From NCBI RefSeq assembly GCF_000282975.1, contig NZ_ALJC01000032.1, forward strand, positions 1 to 64,000: 64,000 nt of DNA, in the 5' to 3' direction. A program made the translations under genes and the position numbers. The notes below the pieces were generated by a model. The model did no database searches and had not been told where the DNA came from. It worked only from the letters and a program-made list of their open reading frames with translations. Below are positions 40,179 through 49,607 of this stretch, one piece after another. Positions within the stretch are counted from its first letter, which is position 1; every line of letters begins with the position of its first letter. This DNA comes from Pseudomonas psychrophila HA-4 (GTDB taxonomy: Bacteria; Pseudomonadota; Gammaproteobacteria; Pseudomonadales; Pseudomonadaceae).

Positions 40179-41882
40179 TTACTGCGCGGTACGGCTCACG
40201 TCACGCAGTGGCTTGCCACGTACTGGCGCGTCGCCTGCGACGTAGTAGTCGGCGGTGCTGCGCGGCAGTGGCTGGCGACCACGGATCTTGTCGGCGATTT
40301 TCTCGGCGATCATGATCGTCGGCGCGTTCAAGTTACCCGTGGTGATGAGCGGCATGATCGAGGCATCAACCACGCGCAGACCCTGCAGGCCATGCACGCG
40401 GCCTTCGCCGTCAACCACGGCCATCTCGTCGGTGCCCATTTTGCACGAGCAAGACGGGTGAAACGCGGTCTCGGCGTGTTCACGGATAAACGTGTCCAGC
40501 TCTTCATCGGTCTGCTTGTCGATACCGGGGCTGATTTCACGGCCACGGAACGCATCCAACGCAGGTTGCTGCATGATTTCACGGGTCAGGCGGATGCCGT
40601 CGCGGAACTCTTGCCAGTCTTGCTCAGAGGACATGTAGTTGAACAGGATGCTCGGGTACTCACGCGGGTCCTTGGACTTCACGTTAATCCGGCCCCGGCT
40701 TGGCGAGCGCATGGAGCCCATGTGCGCCTGGAAACCGTGCTCTTTCACGCCATTGCTGCCGTTGTAGTTAATCGCCACCGGCAAGAAGTGGTACTGAATG
40801 TTCGGCCAGTCGAAATGCTCGCGGGTGCGGATAAAACCACCGGCTTCGAACTGGTTGCTGGCGCCAATGCCTTTGCCTAGGAACAACCACTCCGCGCCAA
40901 TCGCGGGCTGGTTGTACCAGAGCAGCGATGGGTACAGCGACACTGGCTGAGTACACGCGTATTGCAGGTACAGCTCAAGGTGGTCTTGCAGGTTTTGGCC
41001 TACACCCGGCAGGTCGTGCACCACAGGAATGTCGAGGCTGTTTAGCAGTTCGGCCGGGCCAACGCCGGAGCGTTGCAGCACGGTCGGCGAACCGATGGCG
41101 CCACTGCACAGCAGCACTTCCTTGCGCGCACGGGCTTCAATGCGTACGTGGTTGTCGCCGGTCATGTAATGCACGCCGACGGCACGCTTGCCTTCAAACA
41201 CAATTTTGTCGGTCAGGGCGTGGGTGACGATAGTCAGGGTCGAACGCTGCTTGGCGGTGTCTAGGTAACCGCGAGCGGTACTGGCGCGACGACCGTTAGG
41301 CGTCACGGTACGGTCCATCGGGCCGAAACCTTCTTGCTGGTAGCCGTTCAAGTCTTCAGTGCGCGGGTAACCGGCTTGTACGCCTGCTTCAACCATGGCG
41401 TGGAACAACACGTTGTTGCCCGCTTTTGGCGTGGTCACGCTAACTGGGCCATCGCCACCGTGGTAGTCGTTAGGGCCGATGTCGCGGGTTTCGGCCTTGC
41501 GGAAATACGGCAGGCAGTCCAGGTACGACCAGTCTTCGAGGCCCGGGTTTTTCGCCCAGCCGTCGTAGTCCAGCGCGTTGCCACGGATGTAGCACATGCC
41601 GTTGATCAGCGAAGAGCCGCCCAGGCCCTTGCCACGGCCACATTCCATGCGGCGGCCGTCCATGTGCGGTTCTGGGTCGGTTTCAAAGGCCCAATTGTAG
41701 CGACGGCCTTGCAGCGGAAACGCCAGTGCCGCAGGCATCTGGGTACGGAAATCTAAACGGTAGTCCGGGCCGCCAGCTTCAAGCAGCAGCACGGTGACGC
41801 CTGGGTCTTCAGTCAGACGGGTCGCCAAGGTGTTACCGGCAGAGCCGGCCCCCACAATAATGTAATCGTAGTCAGTCGTCAT
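40179..41882 (-). CDS. betA: Choline dehydrogenase
   Basis: BetA (567 residues) is a membrane-associated GMC-family flavoprotein that oxidises choline to betaine aldehyde and feeds electrons to the respiratory chain. [19 protein letters not shown] is the FAD motif at the N-terminus, with the GMC signature [18 protein letters not shown]-terminal [10 protein letters not shown] provides the active-site His, and [20 protein letters not shown] the second GMC signature. It is last in betIBA, after betB by 138 nt that hold a 'gcggcaag' repeat. Confidence 0.97.
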   Translation of the reverse strand: MTTDYDYIIVGAGSAGNTLATRLTEDPGVTVLLLEAGGPDYRLDFRTQMPAALAFPLQGRRYNWAFETDPEPHMDGRRMECGRGKGLGGSSLINGMCYIRGNALDYDGWAKNPGLEDWSYLDCLPYFRKAETRDIGPNDYHGGDGPVSVTTPKAGNNVLFHAMVEAGVQAGYPRTEDLNGYQQEGFGPMDRTVTPNGRRASTARGYLDTAKQRSTLTIVTHALTDKIVFEGKRAVGVHYMTGDNHVRIEARARKEVLLCSGAIGSPTVLQRSGVGPAELLNSLDIPVVHDLPGVGQNLQDHLELYLQYACTQPVSLYPSLLWYNQPAIGAEWLFLGKGIGASNQFEAGGFIRTREHFDWPNIQYHFLPVAINYNGSNGVKEHGFQAHMGSMRSPSRGRINVKSKDPREYPSILFNYMSSEQDWQEFRDGIRLTREIMQQPALDAFRGREISPGIDKQTDEELDTFIREHAETAFHPSCSCKMGTDEMAVVDGEGRVHGLQGLRVVDASIMPLITTGNLNAPTIMIAEKIADKIRGRQPLPRSTADYYVAGDAPVRGKPLRDVSRTAQ

Positions 41883-41895
41883 GCTTCCTCCAGCG

Positions 41896-42016
41896 GGAAG
41901 TTACAAGCTTCAAGCTGCAAGTAAACGCAGCGAGCGTTGTCAATGAGAATGGGGGGGCAAGTTAAAGCCGCTTTTGATCGGGCTGTAACTTGCCGCTTGC
42001 AGCTAACAGCTTGCCG
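41896..42016. repeat. Dispersed 'gcttgcagct / gcggcaag' repeat between betB and betA
   Basis: GGGAAGTTACAAGCTTCAAGCTGCAAG at the left and CTTGCCGCTTGCAGCTAACAGC at the right form an imperfect inverted pair. The same type of element lies at 28317-28396 and 59075-59158. It could reduce read-through from betB into betA. Confidence 0.7.
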
Positions 42017-42020
42017 CTCC

Positions 42021-43493
42021 TCAGAACACTGAGGCGTAATCGCCCAGTTCGACCTGTACCGATTTGATCTGGGTGTACTGCGCCAGCGAGCTGATGCCGT
42101 TTTCACGGCCAATGCCCGACTGCTTGTAGCCGCCGACCGGCATTTTTGCGTCGGACTCGCCCCACGCGTTGATCCAGCAGATACCCGCTTCCAGTTGATG
42201 AATCACGCGGTGCGCGCGGCTCAGGTCTTTGGTCACCACACCCGCGGCCAAGCCGAACTCGGTGTCGTTGGCGCGGCGGATCACTTCATCTTCGCTGTCG
42301 TACGTGAGGATGCTCATTACCGGGCCAAAGATTTCTTCTTTGACGATGGTCATCTCGTCGGTGCAGTCGGTGAACACGGTCGGTGCCACGAATGCGCCTT
42401 TGGCCAGGGCACCTTCGGTCAGGCGTTCGCCGCCGCACAACAGGCGAGCGCCTTCTTCCTTGCCTTTGGCAATGTAGCCCAGCACGCTTTCCATGTGAGC
42501 AAAGCTGACCAGTGGGCCGAAGTTGGTGTTTTCGTCTTCTGGGTTGCCGATGCGGATGCGTGCAACGCGTTCCACAATTTTGGCTTCAAAGGCGGCTTTG
42601 AGCGCAGTCGGGATGAACACGCGGGTGCCGTTGGTGCACACCTGACCCGAGCTGTAGAAGTTGGCCATCATCGCGGTATCAGCTGCGCGATCTAGGTCGG
42701 CATCGTCAAAAATGATCAGCGGCGACTTGCCGCCCAGTTCCATGGTCACTTCTTTCAAGGTCGATTGCGTGGCGCTGGCGGTGACTTTCTTGCCGGTTTC
42801 AACGCCGCCAGTGAACGAAATTTTCTCGATGCGCGGGTGCTCGGTCAGCCAGGCGCCGACTTCACGGCCGCTGCCGGTCAGTACGTTGAACACACCGTTT
42901 GGCAAGCCTGCTTCGGTGAAGATTTCAGCCAGCTTCAACGTGGTCAGCGACGTGACTTCGCTTGGTTTGAAGATCATCGCGTTACCGGCAGCCAGCGCCG
43001 GGGCGGATTTCCACAACGCGATTTGGATCGGGTAGTTCCACGCGCCGATACCGGCGACCACGCCTAACGGCTCGCGGCGCGTGTAAACAAAAGAGGTGGT
43101 GCGCAGCGGGATCTGCTCGCCTTCGATGGCGGTCGCCAGGCCTGCGTAGTATTCCAGCACGTCGGCGCCGGTGACGATGTCAACGTAACGGGTTTCGGAG
43201 TACGACTTGCCGGTGTCCAGGGTTTCCAGGACGGCCAGTTCATCGTTGCGCTCACGCAGGATTTCAACGGCGCGGCGCAGAATGCGGGAGCGCTCCATCG
43301 ACGTCATCGCGGCCCAGATTTTCTGGCCTTTTTCAGCGCTGACAACAGCGCGCTCAACGTCTTCTTTGGTAGCACGTTGCACGTGAGCGAGGACTTCGCC
43401 GTTAGCCGGGTTGATGGCATCGAAAGTAGCGTCGCTACCGGCGTCGGTGTAACCGCCGTCGATGTAGAGTTTTTGCAGTTCGAAACGGGCCAT
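42021..43493 (-). CDS. betB: Betaine aldehyde dehydrogenase
   Basis: BetB (490 residues) oxidises betaine aldehyde to glycine betaine with NAD(P)+. The cofactor region is [21 protein letters not shown] (AWNYPIQ here), the Glu is in [17 protein letters not shown], and the catalytic Cys is in [14 protein letters not shown]. It is the middle gene of betIBA. Confidence 0.97.
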   Translation of the reverse strand: MARFELQKLYIDGGYTDAGSDATFDAINPANGEVLAHVQRATKEDVERAVVSAEKGQKIWAAMTSMERSRILRRAVEILRERNDELAVLETLDTGKSYSETRYVDIVTGADVLEYYAGLATAIEGEQIPLRTTSFVYTRREPLGVVAGIGAWNYPIQIALWKSAPALAAGNAMIFKPSEVTSLTTLKLAEIFTEAGLPNGVFNVLTGSGREVGAWLTEHPRIEKISFTGGVETGKKVTASATQSTLKEVTMELGGKSPLIIFDDADLDRAADTAMMANFYSSGQVCTNGTRVFIPTALKAAFEAKIVERVARIRIGNPEDENTNFGPLVSFAHMESVLGYIAKGKEEGARLLCGGERLTEGALAKGAFVAPTVFTDCTDEMTIVKEEIFGPVMSILTYDSEDEVIRRANDTEFGLAAGVVTKDLSRAHRVIHQLEAGICWINAWGESDAKMPVGGYKQSGIGRENGISSLAQYTQIKSVQVELGDYASVF

Positions 43494-43604
43494 AAAATCC
43501 TCGCAAGTGCAGACAAGTGGTTGGCGTTAATCGTGAGTCGGGGTGCCATCTAACTGTGGCACCGCAGAATCACGACAGTTCAGGGGTTAAGCGTGAATTG
43601 GGGC

Positions 43605-44198
43605 CTAACGCGCCTGTTTCGCCAGTTGTAGATCCATGTATTCGTAGCAGATGCGTTGTGCCTGCTCGGTGTCGAAAGCGTCTCCCGACAGGGCACCCCG
43701 CAACCATAGACCATCAATGAGGGCTGCCAGACCGCGTGCGGCATTGCGGGCTTCAGCCAGCGGCAGTGCCCGACGGAACTGGCAGCACAGATTGGAGTAC
43801 AGACGGTGATCGTTGATCCGCTGCAATCTGTGCAACGACGGTTGGTGCATGCTGGTAGCCCAAAAGGCCAGCCAGGTTTTCATGGCAGGGCCGCTGACTT
43901 GGCTGGCGTCAAAGTTGCCTTCAACGATCACCTTCAAGTGCGCCCTTGGGCTGTCGTCCTCAAGCGCTTTGCGGCGCTCCCTGACGCTCTCGATCAAGAC
44001 GTTCATCAAGTACCGCATGGTGGCGGCAATCAAACCGTTCTTGTCACGAAAGTAGTGACTGATGATGCCGTTCGACACGCCCGCCAAGCGGGCGATCAGC
44101 GCAATGCTGGCATCTGCCATCCCGACCTGATCGACCGCCAATAATGTGGCTTCGATCAACTGCTGGCGGCGTATGGGTTGCATACCGACCTTGGGCAT
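43605..44198 (-). CDS. betI: TetR-type repressor of choline oxidation
   Basis: BetI (197 residues) represses the bet genes and is released by choline. It has a TetR N-terminal helix-turn-helix ([20 protein letters not shown], then [11 protein letters not shown]) and the BetI-type ligand domain with [20 protein letters not shown] palindromic operator lies 70 nt upstream. betI-betB spacing is 111 nt, longer than usual, and contains a GGTGCCA/TGGCACC hairpin. Confidence 0.95.
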   Translation of the reverse strand: MPKVGMQPIRRQQLIEATLLAVDQVGMADASIALIARLAGVSNGIISHYFRDKNGLIAATMRYLMNVLIESVRERRKALEDDSPRAHLKVIVEGNFDASQVSGPAMKTWLAFWATSMHQPSLHRLQRINDHRLYSNLCCQFRRALPLAEARNAARGLAALIDGLWLRGALSGDAFDTEQAQRICYEYMDLQLAKQAR

Positions 44199-44659
44199 TT
44201 TTGTACATCTCCTTGGGCCGACGAACCGTGCACAACGGTAATTGAACGACGGCCAGTCTATTTTATTTTGATTGATCGTTCAATCAACAAAAACGAGCTC
44301 TGCGACAACTCGTCGCGTGCTGTGGTGATTTTCTATGAGCAAACGGCGAAAAACGACACGCTAAATGCCTCAGGATGCAAAGACCCGGTAGGCGCGAGTT
44401 TGCCTACAGAGAGAGGCAAGGTCCGGTTTTAGCGCTGTCTTTATATCACTCGACCGTTAGTCGCTGTGCGTTGGCGCGGCTTAGCCGCTGGATGATGGGG
44501 GGCGTATCGAGAGGGGGGAGGTAACGTGCTTGACCCGTTTGAGTGCCGTGGTCAGTGGCTTGGACGCGTTTATAGCTGAAGGGCCATACCTCATGTATGA
44601 GCGAGCTTGACTCGCGATCTTTTAAACGATCAAAAAATCGCGAGACAAGCGGCCAGTGA
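44199..44659. promoter_or_regulatory. Intergenic region between betI and cbcV
   Basis: This 461-nt gap holds the betI promoter and operator, then a palindrome GTAGGCGCGAGTTTGCCTAC (44390-44409) and a degenerate repeat copy (GAGCGAGCTTGACTCGCGAT at about 44600). I see no gene. In P. aeruginosa the choline transporter gene betT1 occupies this position; it is absent here. Confidence 0.6.
44268..44287. promoter_or_regulatory. BetI operator and overlapping promoter
   Basis: TTGATTGATCGTTCAATCAA is a palindrome with perfect 8-bp arms and a 4-nt centre, the form known for BetI boxes. On the minus strand a -35-like TTGATT begins the operator, and a -10-like TAAAAT follows with a 16-nt spacer, so repressor binding would cover the -35 and spacer. 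Confidence 0.85.
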
Positions 44660-45838
44660 TTAGCCCAGGTTTTTACCTAGCAGGGCGTGATACAGCTCGG
44701 TATCACCCAAGATCCCTACCACTTTTTGATTGTCGTGCAGCACCAGTTTGTTACCGGTCTGGTAACGGATTTGCAGCGCATCACGCATGCCAATACTCGA
44801 ATCTACCAAGGTCGGCCCACGGCCCAGGGTTTCAACCGCTTGCCCGTGCTGCCACTGCTGTAAATCAACCACGCCTGCGCCATTACGCACGCCTTTGATG
44901 GTGTTGCCTTCCGCCAGATCAATCCAAGAGTCATCTCCCGGATCAATGCACACCGAGCCATTGATGCGTTTGCAGTTGTCCAGCGTGCGCATCAGGCTGC
45001 GCCCGCACAACACGTTCAGCGGGTTGGTATGCGCCACGAACGTACGCACATAGTCGTCCGCCGGGTTGAGCACGATTTCTTCAGGCTTGCTGTATTGGAT
45101 GATCTTGCCGTCTTTCATGATCGCGATGCGGCTGCCCAACTTGAGCGCCTCATCCAAATCGTGACTCACGAACACAATGGTCTTGCTCAGCTTGCGCTGC
45201 AGTTCCAGCAATTCGTCTTGCAGGCCTTGGCGGATCAGCGGGTCGAGCGCCGAAAAGGGTTCGTCCATCAGCAGAATGTCGGCATCCATCGCCAACGCCC
45301 TGGCCAGGCCGACACGCTGCTGCATGCCGCCGCTCAACTCGTCAGGCTTTTTATTGCGCCATTGCGTGAGGCCCACCAGCTCCAGCTTTTCATCGACCAG
45401 TGTCTTGCGTTCTTTTTCAGGACGGCCCTGCATTTCCAGGCCAAAGCTGATGTTTTCACGCACCGTCAGCCACGGCATAAGGGCGAACTTTTGAAACACC
45501 ATCGCAATGCGCTTAGTGCGCATCATTTTCAGCTCTGCGGGTGTGCACGACGCGATGTCGATTTGCTTACCTTCGTGCTCCACATACAGCTGGCCACGGC
45601 TCACCGTGTTGAGGCCATTGATACAGCGCAGCAAGCTGGATTTGCCCGAGCCGGACAAGCCCATCAAGACACAAATCTCGCCTTTGTCGATGTCCAGGCT
45701 GGCTTTTTCAACGCCGACAATCTGCCCGGTTTTTTTCAGAATCTGGTCCCGTGAAAGGCCTTGGTCTAGCAGGCTCAACGTCTCACGCGGATCTTTGGCG
45801 AAGATAACGTCAACATTATCGAAGCGAATAATACTCAT
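44660..45838 (-). CDS. cbcV: Choline/betaine ABC transporter ATP-binding subunit
   Basis: This 392-residue ATPase energises quaternary-amine import. Walker A is GLSGSGKSS, the signature is LSGGMQQRVGLARAL, and Walker B is ILLMDEPFSALDP. The C-terminal extension from about 290 is the regulatory or CBS-like tail typical of ProV/OpuA-type ATPases. Its start overlaps the permease stop by 4 nt (ATGA). The set cbcX-cbcW-cbcV matches the P. aeruginosa system, where the core pair works with several binding proteins. Confidence 0.94.
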   Translation of the reverse strand: MSIIRFDNVDVIFAKDPRETLSLLDQGLSRDQILKKTGQIVGVEKASLDIDKGEICVLMGLSGSGKSSLLRCINGLNTVSRGQLYVEHEGKQIDIASCTPAELKMMRTKRIAMVFQKFALMPWLTVRENISFGLEMQGRPEKERKTLVDEKLELVGLTQWRNKKPDELSGGMQQRVGLARALAMDADILLMDEPFSALDPLIRQGLQDELLELQRKLSKTIVFVSHDLDEALKLGSRIAIMKDGKIIQYSKPEEIVLNPADDYVRTFVAHTNPLNVLCGRSLMRTLDNCKRINGSVCIDPGDDSWIDLAEGNTIKGVRNGAGVVDLQQWQHGQAVETLGRGPTLVDSSIGMRDALQIRYQTGNKLVLHDNQKVVGILGDTELYHALLGKNLG

Positions 45839-46680
45839 GCGTCAGCTCCTTTTTTGGCTTCCGGCTGTTTGCAGATCCGGTCGAGCATGATCGCCAGTAA
45901 CACAATCGCCAGCCCGGCTTCAAAGCCCAGGGCAATGTCGGCAGTGTTCAGTGCGTTGACGACCGGTTTGCCCAAGCCATCAGCACCCACCAGAGCCGCA
46001 ATCACCACCATCGACAGCGACAGCATGATGCATTGGGTAATCCCGGCCGCGATGCTTGGCATGGCGTGCGGTAGCTCGATGCGGGTCAGTAACTGGCGGC
46101 GTGAACAGCCAAAGGCCTTGCCCGCATCCAGCAGTTCATGGGGCACATCACGAATGCCCAAGTAGGTCAGGCGGATCGGCGCGGCAATCGCAAACACCAC
46201 CGTCGAGATCAGCCCCGGCACCACGCCCAGACCAAACAGCGTCAGGGTCGGGATGAGGTAAACGAAGGTCGGCACGGTCTGCATCAAGTCCAGCACCGGG
46301 CGCATAAAGGTATAAAACGTAGGCTTGTGCGCGGCGAGAATCCCCAAGGGCACGCCAATAATCACGCAGACAAAAGTGGCAAACAGCACCTGCGCGAGGG
46401 TTTCCATGGTCTCTTGCCAATACCCCAGGTTGAGGATCAGCAGAAACGACAGCGCTACAAACACCGTGAGGCCCCACTTGCGTTGAATGTAATGCGCAAA
46501 CAAGGCGATCAACCCGATAAACGCCAACGGGTTGAACCAGGTCAGCGCAAACGTCACGCCGTGAATCATCGCTTCGAGTGTGCTCGCGATAGCGTCGAAG
46601 GTGCTGGCACCGTTTTTGGTCAACCAGTCAACGAAGCTTGCGATGTACTCGCCTAGAGGCATTTTGTGATCAATCAGCAT
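45835..46680 (-). CDS. cbcW: Choline/betaine ABC transporter permease
   Basis: The 281-residue permease has about six membrane helices and the ABC permease EAA-type segment ELLDAGKAFGCSRRQLLTRIELP. The start at 46680 (MLIDHKMPLGEYIASFVDWL) agrees with the family. The frame is open to 46731, but the extra residues have no support and overlap the leader after cbcX. Confidence 0.93.
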   Translation of the reverse strand: MLIDHKMPLGEYIASFVDWLTKNGASTFDAIASTLEAMIHGVTFALTWFNPLAFIGLIALFAHYIQRKWGLTVFVALSFLLILNLGYWQETMETLAQVLFATFVCVIIGVPLGILAAHKPTFYTFMRPVLDLMQTVPTFVYLIPTLTLFGLGVVPGLISTVVFAIAAPIRLTYLGIRDVPHELLDAGKAFGCSRRQLLTRIELPHAMPSIAAGITQCIMLSLSMVVIAALVGADGLGKPVVNALNTADIALGFEAGLAIVLLAIMLDRICKQPEAKKGADA

Positions 46681-46749
46681 GGTAGTGAACGTCCGCATGC
46701 AGGAGGAATTGAAACGGAGCCAGGCGGACACGCCGCCCGGCGCCCGCGA

Positions 46750-47697
46750 TTACTTCGCGAGGCTGGCCTTGACTGCCTCAAGGCCCGGCTTGCCATCAAC
46801 CGTGGTCACGCCCGCGAGCCAGGTTTCGAGCACCTGGGGGTTCTGTTTAAGCCAGGCTTTGGCGGCCACGTCCGGCTTGATCTTGTCGTCCAGCACCTTG
46901 CCCATCAGGGTGCTTTCCATGTCTAGGGTGAAGACCAGATTTTTCAGCAACTGGCCCACGTTCGGGCATTCCTGGGCGTAGCCCTTGCGGGTGTTGGTAT
47001 AGATAGTCGCTTGGCCATAGTTAGGGCCAAAAAACTCATCGCCGCCGGTGAGGTACTTCATTTTGAAGCGAGTGTTCATTGGGTGAGGCTCCCAGCCCAA
47101 AAACACCACATCGGTGCCACGGCGCTGAGCGCGATCCACTTGCGAGAGCATGCCTGCCTCGCTTGATTCCACCACCTTAAAGCCCGCGTCCTTAAGGCCG
47201 AAGGCGTTCTTGTCGATCATGGTCTGGATCATGCGGTTGCCGTCGTTGCCCGGCTCAATGCCGTAGATCTTGCCGTCCAGCTCCTTCTTGAATTTGGGCA
47301 GATCAGAAAAGTCTTTAAGCCCCTTGTCATACAGCGCCTGAGGCACGGCAAGGGTGTACTTGGCGTTTTCCAGATTGGCGCGCACGGTCTCCACCGTTCC
47401 CGCCTCTCGGTACGCCTTAATGTCGTTTTCCATGGTGGGCATCCAGTTGCCCAGGAACACATCCATATTCTTGCCATCTGCCAGCGACTTGTAAGTCACC
47501 GGTACCGAAATCATCGTCGTTTTGGTCTTGTAGCCCAGCGCATCCAGCACGGCGCTGGTGACGGCGGTGGTCACAGTGATGTCGGTCCAGCCGACGTCCG
47601 AGAAGTTAACGGTGCTGCACTGTGCAGGTTCAGCAGCCTGGGTGAGGACAGGCAGACTCAGCAATGCAGCCAACAGCAAGGGGGAGGAATGTTTCAT
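46750..47697 (-). CDS. cbcX: Choline/betaine ABC transporter substrate-binding protein
   Basis: The 315-residue periplasmic protein has a signal peptide (MKHSSPLLLAALLSLPVLTQA). The mature domain is OpuAC-like, with Trp-rich segments GWTDITVTTAV, FLGNWMPTMEND and FLGWEPHPMN that would form the aromatic cage for the trimethylammonium group. AGGAG precedes the ATG at 47697. It is first in the cbcXWV operon, divergent from sdaB, with repeated operator-like sites between them. Confidence 0.94.
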   Translation of the reverse strand: MKHSSPLLLAALLSLPVLTQAAEPAQCSTVNFSDVGWTDITVTTAVTSAVLDALGYKTKTTMISVPVTYKSLADGKNMDVFLGNWMPTMENDIKAYREAGTVETVRANLENAKYTLAVPQALYDKGLKDFSDLPKFKKELDGKIYGIEPGNDGNRMIQTMIDKNAFGLKDAGFKVVESSEAGMLSQVDRAQRRGTDVVFLGWEPHPMNTRFKMKYLTGGDEFFGPNYGQATIYTNTRKGYAQECPNVGQLLKNLVFTLDMESTLMGKVLDDKIKPDVAAKAWLKQNPQVLETWLAGVTTVDGKPGLEAVKASLAK

Positions 47698-47853
47698 GCA
47701 ACAACTCCTGTGTGTCTGGGGGGCGGTTTTCGATCGGAAAGCCGCACGGATCAGTTGCGGTTGGACGATGCCCGGCAAACCAGCTGCCAGCGCATCCAGC
47801 AATCGAGTCGAGACTGATCATGTAACAGCCAAAATCAAACGCCTACAGGGTGC

Positions 47854-48004
47854 GTCGTATCCAGTACAGGCAGGGTCGTATCTGATACCTGCGAGGTCGT
47901 ATCTGGACGTTTCCTGCCCCAAAACAGCACTTTTAGAGCATCTGCACCGCATAAAACGGCGAGGGCGCTGGCAGGCAATAGCGAGTCGTAGCTGGACGTT
48001 TTAG
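47854..48004. promoter_or_regulatory. Phased repeat array between cbcX and sdaB, candidate GbdR sites
   Basis: GTCGTATC starts at 47854, 47875 and 47896, exactly 21 bp apart (two helical turns). A fourth copy (GTCGTAGCTGGACGTTTTAG) is at 47985. Copies three and four share GTCG-N6-GACG-TTT. The array lies in the 358-nt divergent region of two genes of the GbdR pathway. Assignment to GbdR is inference. Confidence 0.6.
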
Positions 48005-48055
48005 GCCGACGCAAACAGCCCATGATGCATGTTCATACCCACAAGGTTCTTGCTC

Positions 48056-49432
48056 ATGGCTATCAGCGTGTTCGACCTGTTCAAGATTGGCATCGGCCCC
48101 TCCAGCTCCCACACCGTGGGCCCGATGCGGGCGGCTGCCCTGTTCGTGCAAGGGCTGCGCGAACGTGATCAGTTGCCACAGGTGCGACGCATTGAAGTGC
48201 AGCTTTACGGTTCGCTGTCGGCCACCGGCGTTGGCCACGGCAGCGACAACGCCGTGATCATGGGCTTGATGGGCGAATGGCCAGACGCCATTGACCCGTC
48301 GCAAATCGGCCCGCGCATGACCGAACTGCACGACAGCCAAACGTTGCTGTTGGATGGCTACTTGCCGATCCCGTTCGTGTGGTCAAACGACATGCGCCTC
48401 ATCGACGAAAACCTGCCCTTTCACCCCAACGCCATGACCTTGATTGCCGAAGACCTGAACGGCGAACTGCACCGCGACACCTATTATTCGGTGGGCGGCG
48501 GCTTTGTGGTGGACGCGGCACAAGCGGCCAGCGGTGTGTTGGACATGGACCGCACGGAGCTGCCCTATGATTTTTCCAGCGCCGTCGAACTGCTCAACCT
48601 GTGCCGCGAACATCACCTCAGCGTCGCTGCATTAATGATGGCCAACGAACGCACATGGCGCAGCGAAGACGAAATACGCTGTGGCCTGATCACACTCTGG
48701 CGCGCCATGCAGGACTGCGTCGAACAAGGCCTCAAGCATGAAGGCATCTTGCCTGGCGGGCTGCACGTACGGCGCCGTGCGGCGCGCTTGCACCGCAGCT
48801 TGCAAGAGCTGGGCAAACCCAACGTCATCGGCTCCACTCTCAGCGCCATGGAATGGGTCAACCTGTTCGCCCTGGCAGTCAACGAAGAAAACGCCGCGGG
48901 CGGGCGCATGGTCACTGCCCCGACCAACGGCGCGGCAGGCATCATCCCGGCTGTGTTGCACTACTTCATGAAATTCAGCGACGAGGTCAGCGAAGCCAAC
49001 GTGGTTGACTATTTATTAAGTGCGGCGGCGATTGGCATCTTGTGTAAAAAGAACGCCTCGATTTCGGGCGCCGAAGTGGGCTGTCAGGGCGAAGTGGGTT
49101 CGGCGTGCGCCATGGCGGCGGCCGGGCTGGCGCAAATCCTCGGCGCCACGCCTGAGCAACTGTGCAACGCCGCCGAAATTGGCTTGGAACACAACCTGGG
49201 CCTCACCTGCGACCCGGTGGGCGGGCTGGTGCAAGTGCCATGCATCGAGCGCAACGCCATCGCGGCGGTCAAAGCCATCAACGCCGCGCAAATGGCCCTG
49301 CGCGGGGACGGACAACACTTCATCTCACTGGACCGGGTGATCCGCACCATGCGCGACACCGGCGCCGACATGCACGACAAATACAAAGAAACCTCACGCG
49401 GCGGGTTAGCGGTGAGCGCGGTGGAGTGCTGA
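48056..49432 (+). CDS. sdaB: L-serine ammonia-lyase (dehydratase)
   Basis: This 458-residue iron-sulphur enzyme deaminates L-serine to pyruvate. The N-terminal beta domain has FDLFKIGIGPSSSHTVGPMR. The alpha domain has APTNGAAGIIPAVL and cysteines in LCKKNASISGAEVGCQGEVG and LGLTCDPVGGLVQVPC that bind the [4Fe-4S] cluster. It ends the betaine-to-pyruvate route, since demethylation of glycine betaine yields glycine and then serine. The start at 48056 has AAGG upstream. In P. aeruginosa its direct neighbour is gbdR; here an RHS island separates them. Confidence 0.95.
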   Translation: MAISVFDLFKIGIGPSSSHTVGPMRAAALFVQGLRERDQLPQVRRIEVQLYGSLSATGVGHGSDNAVIMGLMGEWPDAIDPSQIGPRMTELHDSQTLLLDGYLPIPFVWSNDMRLIDENLPFHPNAMTLIAEDLNGELHRDTYYSVGGGFVVDAAQAASGVLDMDRTELPYDFSSAVELLNLCREHHLSVAALMMANERTWRSEDEIRCGLITLWRAMQDCVEQGLKHEGILPGGLHVRRRAARLHRSLQELGKPNVIGSTLSAMEWVNLFALAVNEENAAGGRMVTAPTNGAAGIIPAVLHYFMKFSDEVSEANVVDYLLSAAAIGILCKKNASISGAEVGCQGEVGSACAMAAAGLAQILGATPEQLCNAAEIGLEHNLGLTCDPVGGLVQVPCIERNAIAAVKAINAAQMALRGDGQHFISLDRVIRTMRDTGADMHDKYKETSRGGLAVSAVEC

Positions 49433-49448
49433 GATTGTCCAAAAAACC

Positions 49449-49510
49449 CGTAGCAGTTGCCGAGCCTGCGAGGCTACGTCGCAGCCTCGCGTAGCTCGGC
49501 AACTGCTACG
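49449..49510. repeat. Palindromic repeat after sdaB
   Basis: Perfect 17-bp arms (CGTAGCAGTTGCCGAGC and GCTCGGCAACTGCTACG) enclose inner inverted GCGAGGCT/AGCCTCGC blocks. It marks the left edge of the RHS island. Confidence 0.85.
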
Positions 49511-49528
49511 AGGGCGCGTGCGGCAGTT

Positions 49529-49549
49529 ACCTAGCAGATCTGCCAGTAG
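49529..49549 (+). repeat. Direct repeat copy 1 upstream of an RHS cassette
   Basis: The 21-nt sequence starting ACCTAGCAG and ending TCTGCCAGTAG recurs with one change at 51390-51410 before the second RHS cassette. It may be a shared leader or a recombination site. Confidence 0.7.
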
Positions 49550-49607
49550 CCGGCTGGCAGCATTGAGCACACGCTGCACGGCACGCCTTTTAATGTGAGT
49601 GTGCCCC

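Noticed and set aside
49449..49510. Left palindrome as an integrase attachment site of the RHS island
   Set aside because: The same element occurs elsewhere next to ordinary genes, and no integrase or matching right-end copy is present.
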